This document shows, in pieces, positions 9,365-17,845 of a stretch of 64,000 nt of DNA (position 1 is the stretch's first letter; each line of letters opens with the position of its first letter). The translations under genes were made by a program, and so were the position numbers. The notes beneath the pieces were generated by a model. That model saw only the letters and a list, made by a program, of their open reading frames with translations, did not search any database and was not told where the DNA came from. The DNA comes from Campylobacter concisus (GTDB lineage: Bacteria > Campylobacterota > Campylobacteria > Campylobacterales > Campylobacteraceae): positions 1 to 64,000 of the forward strand of contig NZ_PIQX01000006.1 in NCBI RefSeq assembly GCF_003049085.1, in the 5' to 3' direction.

Positions 9365-10807
9365 ATGAAAGTTGCACTTGTAAACAAAAACCCAGCAGTT
9401 TCTCGTCTTATAACGTTAAGTTTAAATAAGCTAGGCATAGAATATAGTGAATTTGACGATGTTAATAGTGTTGGAGATCAATTTGATTATATTATCATCG
9501 ATAGTGATATGGATAGCAGCGATGTTAATTTAAATCAAAAGATAATGTATCTAGCACCTAGAGGCGGTGAAAAGCCAGATTTTGCTGATGTTATGCTTGA
9601 AAAGCCCTTTTTACCAACAGAATTTATTAGTTTGTTTGAACAAAACAAAGATACTGACAATGATAAAGAACTTGAACTTGGACTAGATGAGTCTGCAAAT
9701 TTTAATGACTTTGACGAAAGCAATAAAAACTTTGATGATTTAGAAAATTTTGAGCTTCCAGAAATTGATATGGGTCTTGAAAATTTAGCAAAAGAAGATA
9801 ATGAGGCAGATAAATTTGATAATGAGGCTTTAGATGATGAGTTTTTAAAAGAGGAGCTAAGTGAGCTAGAGACCGAGGATTTAAAGGATAAAGATATCAG
9901 TTTTGATGAAACAGATACTGAACTTATAGATGATGATATGATAAATGACATAGCTAGCAAATATATGGCTGATTCAGAAGATATAGATAAATCCTTAGAG
10001 CAAAACAATGAGCCGCCTGTGATAAAAGAAGAGCATAGTGATAATTTTGATGAGCTTAGTTCACTTGTAGATGAGATAGATGATATGGGTGAGAGTGACT
10101 TGGCGGATGAAGAGGCGAAAAACGAGCTTGATAAAATGGTCGAGCAAAATTCTCAAAATTTAGAAACTACCGAGCTTAATGAAGAATTTGTAGATGATAT
10201 AAGCCAAAGTAAAAAAGAGCTCAGCGAGATCGAGTCTTTGGATAAAGAGCTAAACGAAGAAGCTAACGAAGATAGCGAAAATTTTGATGAGCTAGAGACT
10301 GATTTTGGCAATGATGAAAATTTTGGGCCTGAAAGCAGCGAGGCAAATTTGATAGATGAAGCTAGTCAAAATTTAGAGGAAGATATAGATGAAGAATCTA
10401 CCCAGGAAGCAGAGGAGATTTCTTTGGATGAAGATATAGACCTTGAAAAAGAGCCAGCCAAAGAAGATCATGAAGAAATTTCTGAAGAAGTCCTTGCGCA
10501 AGAAGATCTAGGTATGGTAGATGAAGTATTTGAGGAAGAAAATTTTAAAGAAGAGACGTTAGGTAGCCCAAATTTTGATGTAGCATCTATTGAAGAAATA
10601 GATGAAAATACGATGCAAGCAGCATTTGGATTAAATAATGCGCCACAAACTAGCTCATGCGATGAAACAAAAATCGATGCTGACTATAAAGAAGAGCTAA
10701 CCAAAAAGATCACAAAACACGTCCATGAGTCGTTAAACGAAAGCTCGCTAAGAGATGTGCTAAAAGATATGAACATAAAGATAAATATAAGTTTTGAGGA
10801 AAAGTAG
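9365..10807 (+). CDS. Highly acidic protein with N-terminal pseudo-receiver-like domain
   Basis: The 480-residue protein is the counterpart of the 'highly acidic protein' between fliR and gmk in C. jejuni. Residues 1-95 read like a response-regulator receiver fold: strand KVALVNKNP, strand DYIIIDSDMD, strand IMYLAPRG, then LEKPFLP with the Lys-Pro typical of the last receiver strand. The expected acidic pair after the first strand is replaced by Asn-Lys-Asn, so phosphorylation looks unlikely. Residues 96-430 are low complexity, dominated by Asp and Glu and probably disordered. Residues 435-480 form a compact amphipathic tail (KKITKHVHESLNESSLRDVL) ending in a beta-like strand. A strong AAGGAGG site precedes the ATG. 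Function is unknown; a scaffold or adaptor is a guess. Confidence 0.8.
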   Translation: MKVALVNKNPAVSRLITLSLNKLGIEYSEFDDVNSVGDQFDYIIIDSDMDSSDVNLNQKIMYLAPRGGEKPDFADVMLEKPFLPTEFISLFEQNKDTDNDKELELGLDESANFNDFDESNKNFDDLENFELPEIDMGLENLAKEDNEADKFDNEALDDEFLKEELSELETEDLKDKDISFDETDTELIDDDMINDIASKYMADSEDIDKSLEQNNEPPVIKEEHSDNFDELSSLVDEIDDMGESDLADEEAKNELDKMVEQNSQNLETTELNEEFVDDISQSKKELSEIESLDKELNEEANEDSENFDELETDFGNDENFGPESSEANLIDEASQNLEEDIDEESTQEAEEISLDEDIDLEKEPAKEDHEEISEEVLAQEDLGMVDEVFEEENFKEETLGSPNFDVASIEEIDENTMQAAFGLNNAPQTSSCDETKIDADYKEELTKKITKHVHESLNESSLRDVLKDMNIKINISFEEK

Positions 10808-11419
10808 TTGCAAGGACAAATTTTAGTAGTTTCTGGGCCTAGTGGAAGTGGGAAAAGTACGCTTTTGGGCCGTCTTTTAAAGGAAGAGAAGGATCTTTAT
10901 TTTTCTATTTCAAGCACGACAAGGGCAAAAAGAGAAGGTGAAGTCGATGGAGTGGATTACTATTTTATAAAAGAAGATGAATTTAAAAGCGGCATAGAAA
11001 AGGGCGAATTTTTAGAATGGGCGCAGGTGCATAAAAACTATTATGGAACGAGTCTAAAGCCTGTTTTAGCAGCACTTGAGGCTGGGAAGATAGTTATATT
11101 TGATATCGACGTACAAGGCTTTCACATCGCACTTGAAAAATTTAGAAGCTACATAACTTCAGTTTTTATCACAACTGCAAATAAAAAAGAGCTTAAAAAA
11201 CGCTTGAAAAACCGCGGAACTGATAGCGACGAAACGATAGAAAATCGCCTAATGAACGCAGTTGGCGAGATGGAACACATCTTAGAATATGATTATTTTT
11301 TGGTAAATGATGACATTGAAAAGAGTTATAAAGGCCTAAAATCAATTCTTAGAGCGATGAGGTTAAAAAGCGCGAAAATAGACTTAAGACGCGTTATTGA
11401 TGAGTGGATAGATTGCTAG
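10808..11419 (+). CDS. gmk: Guanylate kinase
   Basis: Phosphorylates GMP to GDP with ATP. The protein has 203 residues. The P-loop SGPSGSGKST is at residues 9-18, followed by the GMP-binding stretch (STTRAKREGEVDGVDYYF, EFLEWAQVHKNYYGTS) and the lid region (KKRLKNRGTDS). The start is a TTG immediately after the stop of the acidic protein gene, with no gap, so translation is likely coupled. Length and motifs are normal for the family. Confidence 0.95.
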   Translation: MQGQILVVSGPSGSGKSTLLGRLLKEEKDLYFSISSTTRAKREGEVDGVDYYFIKEDEFKSGIEKGEFLEWAQVHKNYYGTSLKPVLAALEAGKIVIFDIDVQGFHIALEKFRSYITSVFITTANKKELKKRLKNRGTDSDETIENRLMNAVGEMEHILEYDYFLVNDDIEKSYKGLKSILRAMRLKSAKIDLRRVIDEWIDC

Positions 11420-11469
11420 AAATTCAGGAATTTATGATAACATTTTGAAAAATTTATTGAGGAGAAAAA

Positions 11470-11691
11470 ATGGGTTCTTTTAGTATTGGTCACTGGCTAG
11501 TTGTTTTAGCGATTATTGTTTTACTTTTTGGAGCAAAGAAGATCCCAGAACTTGCAAAAGGACTAGGCAAAGGCATAAAGACTTTTAAGGCTGAGATGGA
11601 AGATACAACACCTGAAAAAAGTGAGAAAGTCGAGCACAAAGAAGAGAGTGCTACTAGTCAAAAGATAGAAGAAACAACTAAAAACGCATAG
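11470..11691 (+). CDS. tatA: Sec-independent translocase protein TatA
   Basis: Small pore-forming subunit of the twin-arginine export system. The protein has 73 residues: a single membrane helix at about 7-20, the conserved Phe-Gly hinge at residues 20-21, an amphipathic helix ([21 protein letters not shown]) and a charged disordered tail. GGAG lies 6 bases before the ATG. TatA rather than TatB is favoured by the Phe-Gly hinge and the short tail; no tatB or tatC is in the window. Confidence 0.92.
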   Translation: MGSFSIGHWLVVLAIIVLLFGAKKIPELAKGLGKGIKTFKAEMEDTTPEKSEKVEHKEESATSQKIEETTKNA

Positions 11692-11700
11692 GTTTTAGAG

Positions 11701-13284
11701 TTGAAAAATAAAATAAAAGCTGAAATTTCAAAGGTTTTAGAGCGTGAATTTGTGCTTGAAAAGCCAAAGGATAAAAATTTAGCCCACTATGCTACGCCAC
11801 TTTTTAGCCTAGCAAAGGAGCTAAGAAAGTCTCCAGCTATGATAGCTAGCGAGTTTGCCGATAAATTTAGTGATAGCAAAATAGTTGAAGCTAGTGCAGT
11901 AAATGGCTACTTAAATTTCAAACTAAAAAGCGAGTTTTTAGATGAAATTTCAAAGCAAATTTTGCTAGACAGCGAAAATTTTGCAAAAGAAGATGCGAAA
12001 AAAGATAGCTATTTAATAGAATACATCAGCGCAAATCCAACTGGGCCACTTCACATCGGACACGTTAGAGGTGCAGTTTACGGCGATACCTTGGCAAGAC
12101 TTGGCAAAAGACTTGGCTACGCTATCTCAACAGAATACTACATAAACGACGCTGGTAATCAAATTGATCTGCTTGGCACTTCGATATCGCTTGCGGCCAA
12201 AGAGCAGCTTTTTAACGAAAGTGTTGTATATCCAGAGAAATACTACCGCGGGGATTATATTTTAGATATTGCTAAGCTTGCAAATGAGAAATTTGGCAAG
12301 GAAATTTTTTATGACGAAAGCAAAAATCTCGAACTTGCTGAGTTTGGCAAAGATATCGTGCTTGAGATCATCAAAAAAGATTTAGCAGATGTTGGGATAT
12401 TTATAGAGAGCTGGGCTAGTGAAAAGGCTCTTTATGACGGCCTAGAGCCAACTATAAACAAGCTAAAACGTTCAAATCAAATGTACGAAAAAGAGGGCGC
12501 TACTTATATCGCTTCGACTACGCTTGGCGATGATAACGATAGGGTTGTGGTTAGAAATGACGGCAGACCAACATATCTAGCTGGCGACATTATCTATCAC
12601 AACGCTAAATTTGAGAGAAATTTTGACCACTACATAAACATTTGGGGTGCTGACCATCACGGATATATTGCAAGACTAAAGGCTGCGATAAATTTTCTTG
12701 GATACGATGAAAACAAGCTTGAAGTGATACTTATGCAGATGGTTAGCCTGCTAAAAGAGGGCAAGCCATACAAGATGAGCAAGCGCGCTGGTAATGCCGT
12801 GCTGATGAGTGATATCGTAAGTGAGATCGGTGCTGAGGCGCTTAGATTTATCTTTATAAGCAAGGCAAACACGAGCAGTTTGGAATTTGACGTGGATGAG
12901 CTTAAAAAAGAGGATAGTTCAAACCCTATCTTTTATATAAACTACGCTCACGCTAGGATAAATCAGATCTTTGCAAAGGCTGAAAAAAGCGTTTGTGACG
13001 TAATAAATGCAGACTTTGAGTGCCTAGATGAAAATGCTAAAAATTTACTTTTTGAAGCGCTTATATTGCCTGAAATTTTAGAAGATGCTTTTGCTTCAAG
13101 GCAGCTTCAAAAAATACCAGACTATCTAAAGTCGCTGGCTGCTAGCTTTCATAAATTTTATAATGAAAACCGCGTGGTTGGAAATGAAAATGAAGATAGC
13201 TTGCTAAAAGTCTTTGCAGTCGTTGCTGTCTCAATAAAAACAGCATTTAATATAATGGGAATCACAGCTAAAGATAGGATGTAA
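11701..13284 (+). CDS. argS: Arginyl-tRNA synthetase
   Basis: Class I aminoacyl-tRNA synthetase charging tRNA-Arg. The protein has 527 residues. The HIGH motif is at 118-121 (PTGPLHIGHVRG), and KMSKRAGN near residue 357 carries the second signature loop. The C-terminal anticodon-binding helical domain (INYAHARINQIF onward) is intact. The start is TTG at 11701, 9 bases after tatA. Its end marks a sharp change in base composition: the sequence beyond about 13.3 kb becomes far more AT-rich. Confidence 0.95.
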   Translation: MKNKIKAEISKVLEREFVLEKPKDKNLAHYATPLFSLAKELRKSPAMIASEFADKFSDSKIVEASAVNGYLNFKLKSEFLDEISKQILLDSENFAKEDAKKDSYLIEYISANPTGPLHIGHVRGAVYGDTLARLGKRLGYAISTEYYINDAGNQIDLLGTSISLAAKEQLFNESVVYPEKYYRGDYILDIAKLANEKFGKEIFYDESKNLELAEFGKDIVLEIIKKDLADVGIFIESWASEKALYDGLEPTINKLKRSNQMYEKEGATYIASTTLGDDNDRVVVRNDGRPTYLAGDIIYHNAKFERNFDHYINIWGADHHGYIARLKAAINFLGYDENKLEVILMQMVSLLKEGKPYKMSKRAGNAVLMSDIVSEIGAEALRFIFISKANTSSLEFDVDELKKEDSSNPIFYINYAHARINQIFAKAEKSVCDVINADFECLDENAKNLLFEALILPEILEDAFASRQLQKIPDYLKSLAASFHKFYNENRVVGNENEDSLLKVFAVVAVSIKTAFNIMGITAKDRM

Positions 13285-13334
13285 AGTTTTGGCAAATAAA
13301 AGTTATTTTTCTTGTTGTTAAAAAAGAAGTTTAT

Positions 13335-15050
13335 ATGCATGATATAAAGAGACTTATTTGTATTATTCCAAATAATTACAAAATTATTTTTTTTATTTTA
13401 TTAGCTATGAGTATCTTTTTATCTGTTGCTGAAGTTGTAGGTGTCTCCATTGTTATGCCGTTTATTACGCTTGCCTCAAATCCTGAGCAAATATTTAATA
13501 ATGTTTATTCTAAAGCTATTTTTGATTATTTTTCTTTTAAAAGTTCAGTGACTTTTATAATTTATTTCGGATTTGTATTGGTAGCTTTTTATATTTGTAG
13601 AATAGTTTATACTATTCTATATAACTATTTCTTAAATAAATTTACGTTCAATCTATTTAATTATTATACTAATGCACTTTTTGCAAGTTATATAAAATTA
13701 CCATATGCTGAATTCACTAAAAAAAATACATCCAATCTTATGCGTATAATAACAAATGAAACTATAAATTTATCCATTTATATCCAAAATCTTTTAATGA
13801 TATTTGTTGAAATTTTTACTATTTTATTACTATACATTGTATTATTAACTATTGACTGGAAAATGACTATTATCTTAACAGCATTTATCGTTTTTATGGT
13901 ATCTGTTTTAATATTTTTTTTAAGAAATAAAATAAAAACAGAAGGAGCTAAAAGAGCATCAATTCAATCAGATTTTTTTAAAATAGTAGATGAAATGTTT
14001 GGAAATTTTAAATTATTAAAATTCATTAAAAATAACGCAAAAGTTAGTGAAAATTTTTATAAAACTTCACTTATGTTTTCTGAAGTCAATATCTTAAATA
14101 ATGTATTAAGTAATTTACCAAAAATACTACTTGAAAATATTGGCTTTACGATTCTTGTGGTTATTGTAATGTATGTATTATTTAAATACGATGATCCTAA
14201 CTTTGTGTTACCAATTATCTCAGTGTATGCATTAGCTCTATATAGAATATTACCTGGAGTAAATAGAATATTAGGCAGTTATAATACTATTTTATTTTTA
14301 TCAAAATCACTAGAATCTATACACAACGAGCTAAGTATAAAATATGTAATTGAAGGAGGAGACCGTATAGAGTTTAAAAAAAATATAGTTTTAGATAATG
14401 TTACTTTTGAATATACAAATGGTAAACCAATATTAAATAATATAAATTTAACCATACATAAGTACGATAGAATCGCTTTTGTAGGTAGGAGCGGTGGGGG
14501 CAAAACAACTCTAGTTGATTTAATTATTGGACTTTATATGCCAGTTGAAGGTAGTATTTTATTAGATGGCATAAAATTAAGCAGTAATAATATTCAGCAT
14601 TATCGTTCAAAAATAGGATATATACCACAATCAGTTTATCTATTTGATGGTACTGTTGGAGAAAATGTTTCTTTTGGTTATAAATATGATAAAAAAAAGA
14701 TTATAGACTGTTTAAAAAAAGCTAATATATATGATTTTCTAGCTACTAAAGATGGTATAAACACTATGGTTGGAAATGGTGGTATACAAATTAGCGGTGG
14801 TCAAAAACAGCGCATAGGCATTGCTAGAGCATTATACAATGATCCTGATATACTAGTACTTGATGAAGCAACTTCTGCACTCGATGAAAATACGGAAGAA
14901 AAAATTATGGATGAAATTTATAGAATAAGTAAAGAAAAAACTCTTTTAATTATAACTCATAGGTTAACTACTGTTTCTAGATGTAATAAAATATATAAAG
15001 TGAACAATGGTGATGTAAAATTATTAAAGGATGGTTCTTTAAATGAATAA
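13335..15050 (+). CDS. pglK: PglK-like ABC transporter (lipid-linked oligosaccharide flippase)
   Basis: The 571-residue fused ABC exporter half-transporter has six N-terminal membrane segments (to about residue 310), then an ATPase domain with Walker A GRSGGGKTT at 384-392, Q-loop IGYIPQ, signature ISGGQKQRIG near 486 and Walker B ILVLDEATSALD. Both halves resemble C. jejuni PglK (WlaB) more than generic MsbA: the N-terminal SIVMPFITLAS and the ALYRILPGVNRI and SYNTILF stretches are shared with PglK. PglK flips undecaprenyl-linked heptasaccharide to the periplasm. Here the gene is at the head of an AT-rich glycan island about 40 kb from the pgl genes, so it may flip the island's glycan, the N-glycan, or both. 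It overlaps the next gene by 8 bases. Confidence 0.75.
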   Translation: MHDIKRLICIIPNNYKIIFFILLAMSIFLSVAEVVGVSIVMPFITLASNPEQIFNNVYSKAIFDYFSFKSSVTFIIYFGFVLVAFYICRIVYTILYNYFLNKFTFNLFNYYTNALFASYIKLPYAEFTKKNTSNLMRIITNETINLSIYIQNLLMIFVEIFTILLLYIVLLTIDWKMTIILTAFIVFMVSVLIFFLRNKIKTEGAKRASIQSDFFKIVDEMFGNFKLLKFIKNNAKVSENFYKTSLMFSEVNILNNVLSNLPKILLENIGFTILVVIVMYVLFKYDDPNFVLPIISVYALALYRILPGVNRILGSYNTILFLSKSLESIHNELSIKYVIEGGDRIEFKKNIVLDNVTFEYTNGKPILNNINLTIHKYDRIAFVGRSGGGKTTLVDLIIGLYMPVEGSILLDGIKLSSNNIQHYRSKIGYIPQSVYLFDGTVGENVSFGYKYDKKKIIDCLKKANIYDFLATKDGINTMVGNGGIQISGGQKQRIGIARALYNDPDILVLDEATSALDENTEEKIMDEIYRISKEKTLLIITHRLTTVSRCNKIYKVNNGDVKLLKDGSLNE

Positions 15051-15816
15051 GGATAAAGCAGGTTTGGGCTATTGGGCTAAAAATTGGAACCAATACTTAG
15101 AGATATCAAAAATTGATATTAATTATTATACAAATAGGTTATTACATAAAATTTTTACGAAATATTTAAACTATAATAAAGAAAAAGATATATGCGAAAT
15201 AGGGTGTGCTTTTTCGCCATATTTGTTGTATTTTCACGATCATTTTGGTTATAGGATTAATGGATTTGATTACGAAGGGATTTCTGTTAAAAAAACAAAA
15301 GAAATATACGATAATATGGGTTATTGCTCTAACATATACCACCACGATTTCTTTGATATAAAAAAATGTAGAAAATATGATATTTTGACATCCTTTGGCG
15401 TATTTGAACATTTTGAAGATTTAAATAGTACCATAAATTTAAGTAAGTATTATTTAAAGGACAATGGGACTATAGTTACTGTTATTCCTAATATGTGCGG
15501 GTTTTTTGGTTTTTTGCAAAGAATTTTTGATAAGAGAATTTATGACATACATATTCCGTATGATAAAAATGATATTTTATTAGCACATGAAACAAATGGC
15601 TATAAAACATTATTTTGTGATTACGCTGGGATTTATCAATTTGGTGTTGTAAATATATCAAATATCAAATACAATAAAATAATAAAAAAATTTTTTTCTT
15701 TACCTGGGAAACCTCTATATTATTTTTTAAATTTATTTAATATTAATATGAATTATAAAATCAACTCTCCATATATTATATATATTGGAAAAGCAAAAGA
15801 AAAGGTGTTGGAATGA
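15043..15816 (+). CDS. Class I SAM-dependent methyltransferase
   Basis: The 257-residue protein has the Rossmann methyltransferase fold. Motif I CEIGCAFSPY lies at residues 51-60, an acidic residue follows at the end of strand 2 (GFDYEG), and FGVFEHFED and TIVTVIPN correspond to strands 4 and 5. This pattern is common in sugar O- or C-methyltransferases and ubiquinone-type enzymes of glycan clusters. The C-terminal third is Tyr/Ile/Asn rich and may bind a glycan or membrane lipid. It overlaps its neighbours by 8 and 4 bases, so it belongs to the same transcript. Substrate unknown; a role in methylating the island's glycan is inferred. Confidence 0.7.
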   Translation: MNKDKAGLGYWAKNWNQYLEISKIDINYYTNRLLHKIFTKYLNYNKEKDICEIGCAFSPYLLYFHDHFGYRINGFDYEGISVKKTKEIYDNMGYCSNIYHHDFFDIKKCRKYDILTSFGVFEHFEDLNSTINLSKYYLKDNGTIVTVIPNMCGFFGFLQRIFDKRIYDIHIPYDKNDILLAHETNGYKTLFCDYAGIYQFGVVNISNIKYNKIIKKFFSLPGKPLYYFLNLFNINMNYKINSPYIIYIGKAKEKVLE

Positions 15817-16340
15817 AAGTAAAACCAAAAATATTTATTTTAGATGTTGACGGCGTTATGACAGATGGTAAATTTTATTATAGTGCTGATGGTAAGATTA
15901 TGAAAATTTTTGGATCAGATGACCATGATGCTCTTTCTTTGTTAAAGCCACATATGTCTATACATTTTGTAACTGGCGATCATAGAGGATTTGAAATAAC
16001 AAAGGCTCGAATCGTAGACGATATGAAAATGCCACTCGATTTAGTTAGCACTATAAAAAGAATAGATTGGATTAAAGAAAGATGGAATCCAAACGAAGTT
16101 ATATATATGGGAGATGGTATTTTTGATCACTATGTTTTTAAGAATGTAATGTATTCAATTGCACCAGCCAACTCTAGCAGTATAGCAAAATCGTATGCGA
16201 GTTATGTAACAAAAACAAGTGGAGGTGAACGGGCAGTCTCTGAAGCATCTTTGCATATCTTGGAGAAATTTTTTGTGCCGTATAATCCTGATGTTTTGCC
16301 AGATAAACAAATTAAATTTAGCGGAGAATGGACGATATGA
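15813..16340 (+). CDS. KdsC-like HAD phosphatase
   Basis: The 175-residue protein is of the haloacid dehalogenase family, close in layout to KdsC (Kdo-8-phosphate phosphatase): nucleophile motif LDVDGVMTDG with Asp11 and Asp13, no cap domain, Thr of VTGDHRG, and the terminal MGDGIFDHYV followed by the KdsC-like tail (VTKTSGGERAVSEAS). In place of the usual GDDxxD the third motif reads GDGIFD. It sits in a cassette with an aldolase homologue, a cupin and a nucleotidyltransferase-kinase fusion. It is therefore unlikely to be the housekeeping Kdo enzyme and more likely dephosphorylates an intermediate of a special sugar. That role is inferred. Confidence 0.7.
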   Translation: MKVKPKIFILDVDGVMTDGKFYYSADGKIMKIFGSDDHDALSLLKPHMSIHFVTGDHRGFEITKARIVDDMKMPLDLVSTIKRIDWIKERWNPNEVIYMGDGIFDHYVFKNVMYSIAPANSSSIAKSYASYVTKTSGGERAVSEASLHILEKFFVPYNPDVLPDKQIKFSGEWTI

Positions 16341-17482
16341 TAAGAGAATTTATAAAAGCAAAAAAAGCAACAATGCTTTGTAGTGGACCTATGAGTAAAA
16401 ATTGTATTGATGCTGCCATTGAATTATCTAATGAACTACGTATTCCACAAATATTAATAGCAAGTAGAAGACAAATTGACTCTTCTGAATTTGGTGGAGG
16501 TTATGTAGAAAATTTTGACACACATAGTTTTGCAAATTATGTAAGATCAAAAAAATCAGATAATATTTTTATCGCAAGAGATCACGGTGGTCCTTGGCAA
16601 AGCTTAGTGGAACAAAATAGTAATCTAAATATTAATGATTCTATGAGATCAGCAAAAAAATCTTTTGAAACAGATATATTGTCTGGATTTGATTTTATTC
16701 ATATTGACCCAAGCATACCTATACAAAACGAAAATTTAACGATAGAACAAATATTAAGTCGACTTTTTGAGCTATATGGTTATACATATGAGTTTGCTAA
16801 ACAAAATAATAGAAATATAGAATTTGAACTTGGTACGGAAGAACAAAATGGATATGCTCAAGATCTAGAAAAATTTGAGTATTTTTTAAATGAAGTTCAA
16901 AAATTTTGTATTAAAAATAAAGTAACAAAACCAACATTTGTTGTAGCCCAGACTGGTACTAAGGTTATGGAGATGCAAAATATAGGTATTTTTGGATCAA
17001 ACCTTAATGAAAGTAAAAAAATATCTTTAAATATTTTGTTTAAAACACTTGAAATATGCAATAAGTTTGATGTTTTGCTAAAAGAACATAATACCGATTA
17101 TTTATCAGATGAAGCACTAGCCTTAAGGCCAATTATAGGAATACATGCTTCAAATGTAGCTCCAGAATTTGGTGTTATTGAAACAAAAGCGTTGTTATAT
17201 ATATTGAGAATGTTTGGATATGATGAGGAATTTAATCTTTTTATACAAACGGCATTGAGTTCAAATAAATGGAAAAAATGGATGTTAAAAAATAGTAAAG
17301 CAACAGATATAGATAAAGCAATTATTTGTGGACACTATATCTTTGCAAATGAAAGTATAAAAAATATGAGAGATAAGGTTTCTAGAGAATTGATTGTAAA
17401 GAATATAGATTTAGATAATTATCTAAAAAGAATAATAAAGCAGGCAATGACAAGATACATTAGATTATTTAAGATGATTTAA
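16337..17482 (+). CDS. GatZ/KbaZ-like (tagatose-bisphosphate aldolase subunit family) protein
   Basis: The 381-residue protein resembles the 'non-catalytic' subunit family of class II tagatose-1,6-bisphosphate aldolase. Matching positions include an N-terminal strand with CSGPMSKNCIDAAIEL, RRQIDSSEFGGGY, ARDHGGPWQ (compare GGDHLGP), FIHIDPSI (compare HLDCSM) and EFELGTEEQ. These fit a TIM barrel with metal/phosphate-binding loops. No GatY-type partner is present, so it may act alone as an aldolase or lyase on a phosphorylated sugar. I prefer the ATG at 16337, which makes an ATGA overlap with the previous stop and is 11 bases from GGAG; an ATG at 16328 is possible. Family placement is by eye; the reaction is unknown. 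Confidence 0.55.
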   Translation: MIREFIKAKKATMLCSGPMSKNCIDAAIELSNELRIPQILIASRRQIDSSEFGGGYVENFDTHSFANYVRSKKSDNIFIARDHGGPWQSLVEQNSNLNINDSMRSAKKSFETDILSGFDFIHIDPSIPIQNENLTIEQILSRLFELYGYTYEFAKQNNRNIEFELGTEEQNGYAQDLEKFEYFLNEVQKFCIKNKVTKPTFVVAQTGTKVMEMQNIGIFGSNLNESKKISLNILFKTLEICNKFDVLLKEHNTDYLSDEALALRPIIGIHASNVAPEFGVIETKALLYILRMFGYDEEFNLFIQTALSSNKWKKWMLKNSKATDIDKAIICGHYIFANESIKNMRDKVSRELIVKNIDLDNYLKRIIKQAMTRYIRLFKMI

Positions 17483-17494
17483 AAGGATATTAAA

Positions 17495-17842
17495 ATGGAA
17501 ATTATTGTTATAGAAAAGCCATGGGGAAAAGAGGAACTTTTAGAAAAAAACGAGCGGTACATGTTTAAAAGACTTACTATGTATAAAGGTCATGCTTGTA
17601 GCCTTCAGTATCATGAAATCAAGGTAGAAACAGTTTATTTATTAAGTGGAATTTTAAAAGTATATTTGGGAGATAATGAGCATGAACTAAGTCAAATCAT
17701 AATGAACCCAAATGATGTAATTACACTAAAGCCATTTAAAATTCATAGGATGGAAGCTATTGAAGATTGTATTTATTTGGAGGCTTCAACACCAGAACTC
17801 GAAGATGTTATAAGATTACAAGATAGGTATAAGAGAGCATAA
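17495..17842 (+). CDS. Small cupin protein, sugar-phosphate isomerase-like
   Basis: The 115-residue single cupin domain starts with EKPWGKEELL, typical of the C-terminal domain of type II phosphomannose isomerases. It then shows motif 1 SLQYHEIKVETVYLLSG with candidate metal ligands His40 and Glu45, motif 2 MNPNDVITLKPFKIHRM, and the tail STPELEDVIRLQDRY that recurs in cupins of polysaccharide clusters. It is preceded by AAGGAT and sits 12 bases after the aldolase homologue. It could isomerise or epimerise the cassette's sugar phosphate; no substrate can be assigned. Confidence 0.65.
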   Translation: MEIIVIEKPWGKEELLEKNERYMFKRLTMYKGHACSLQYHEIKVETVYLLSGILKVYLGDNEHELSQIIMNPNDVITLKPFKIHRMEAIEDCIYLEASTPELEDVIRLQDRYKRA

Positions 17843-17845
17843 GTC

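Noticed and set aside
9535-10008. 157-codon Ser/Leu-rich frame antisense to the acidic protein gene
   Set aside because: It is the complement of GAT/GAA-rich codons, which reads as Ser-rich by composition; no start signal or family.
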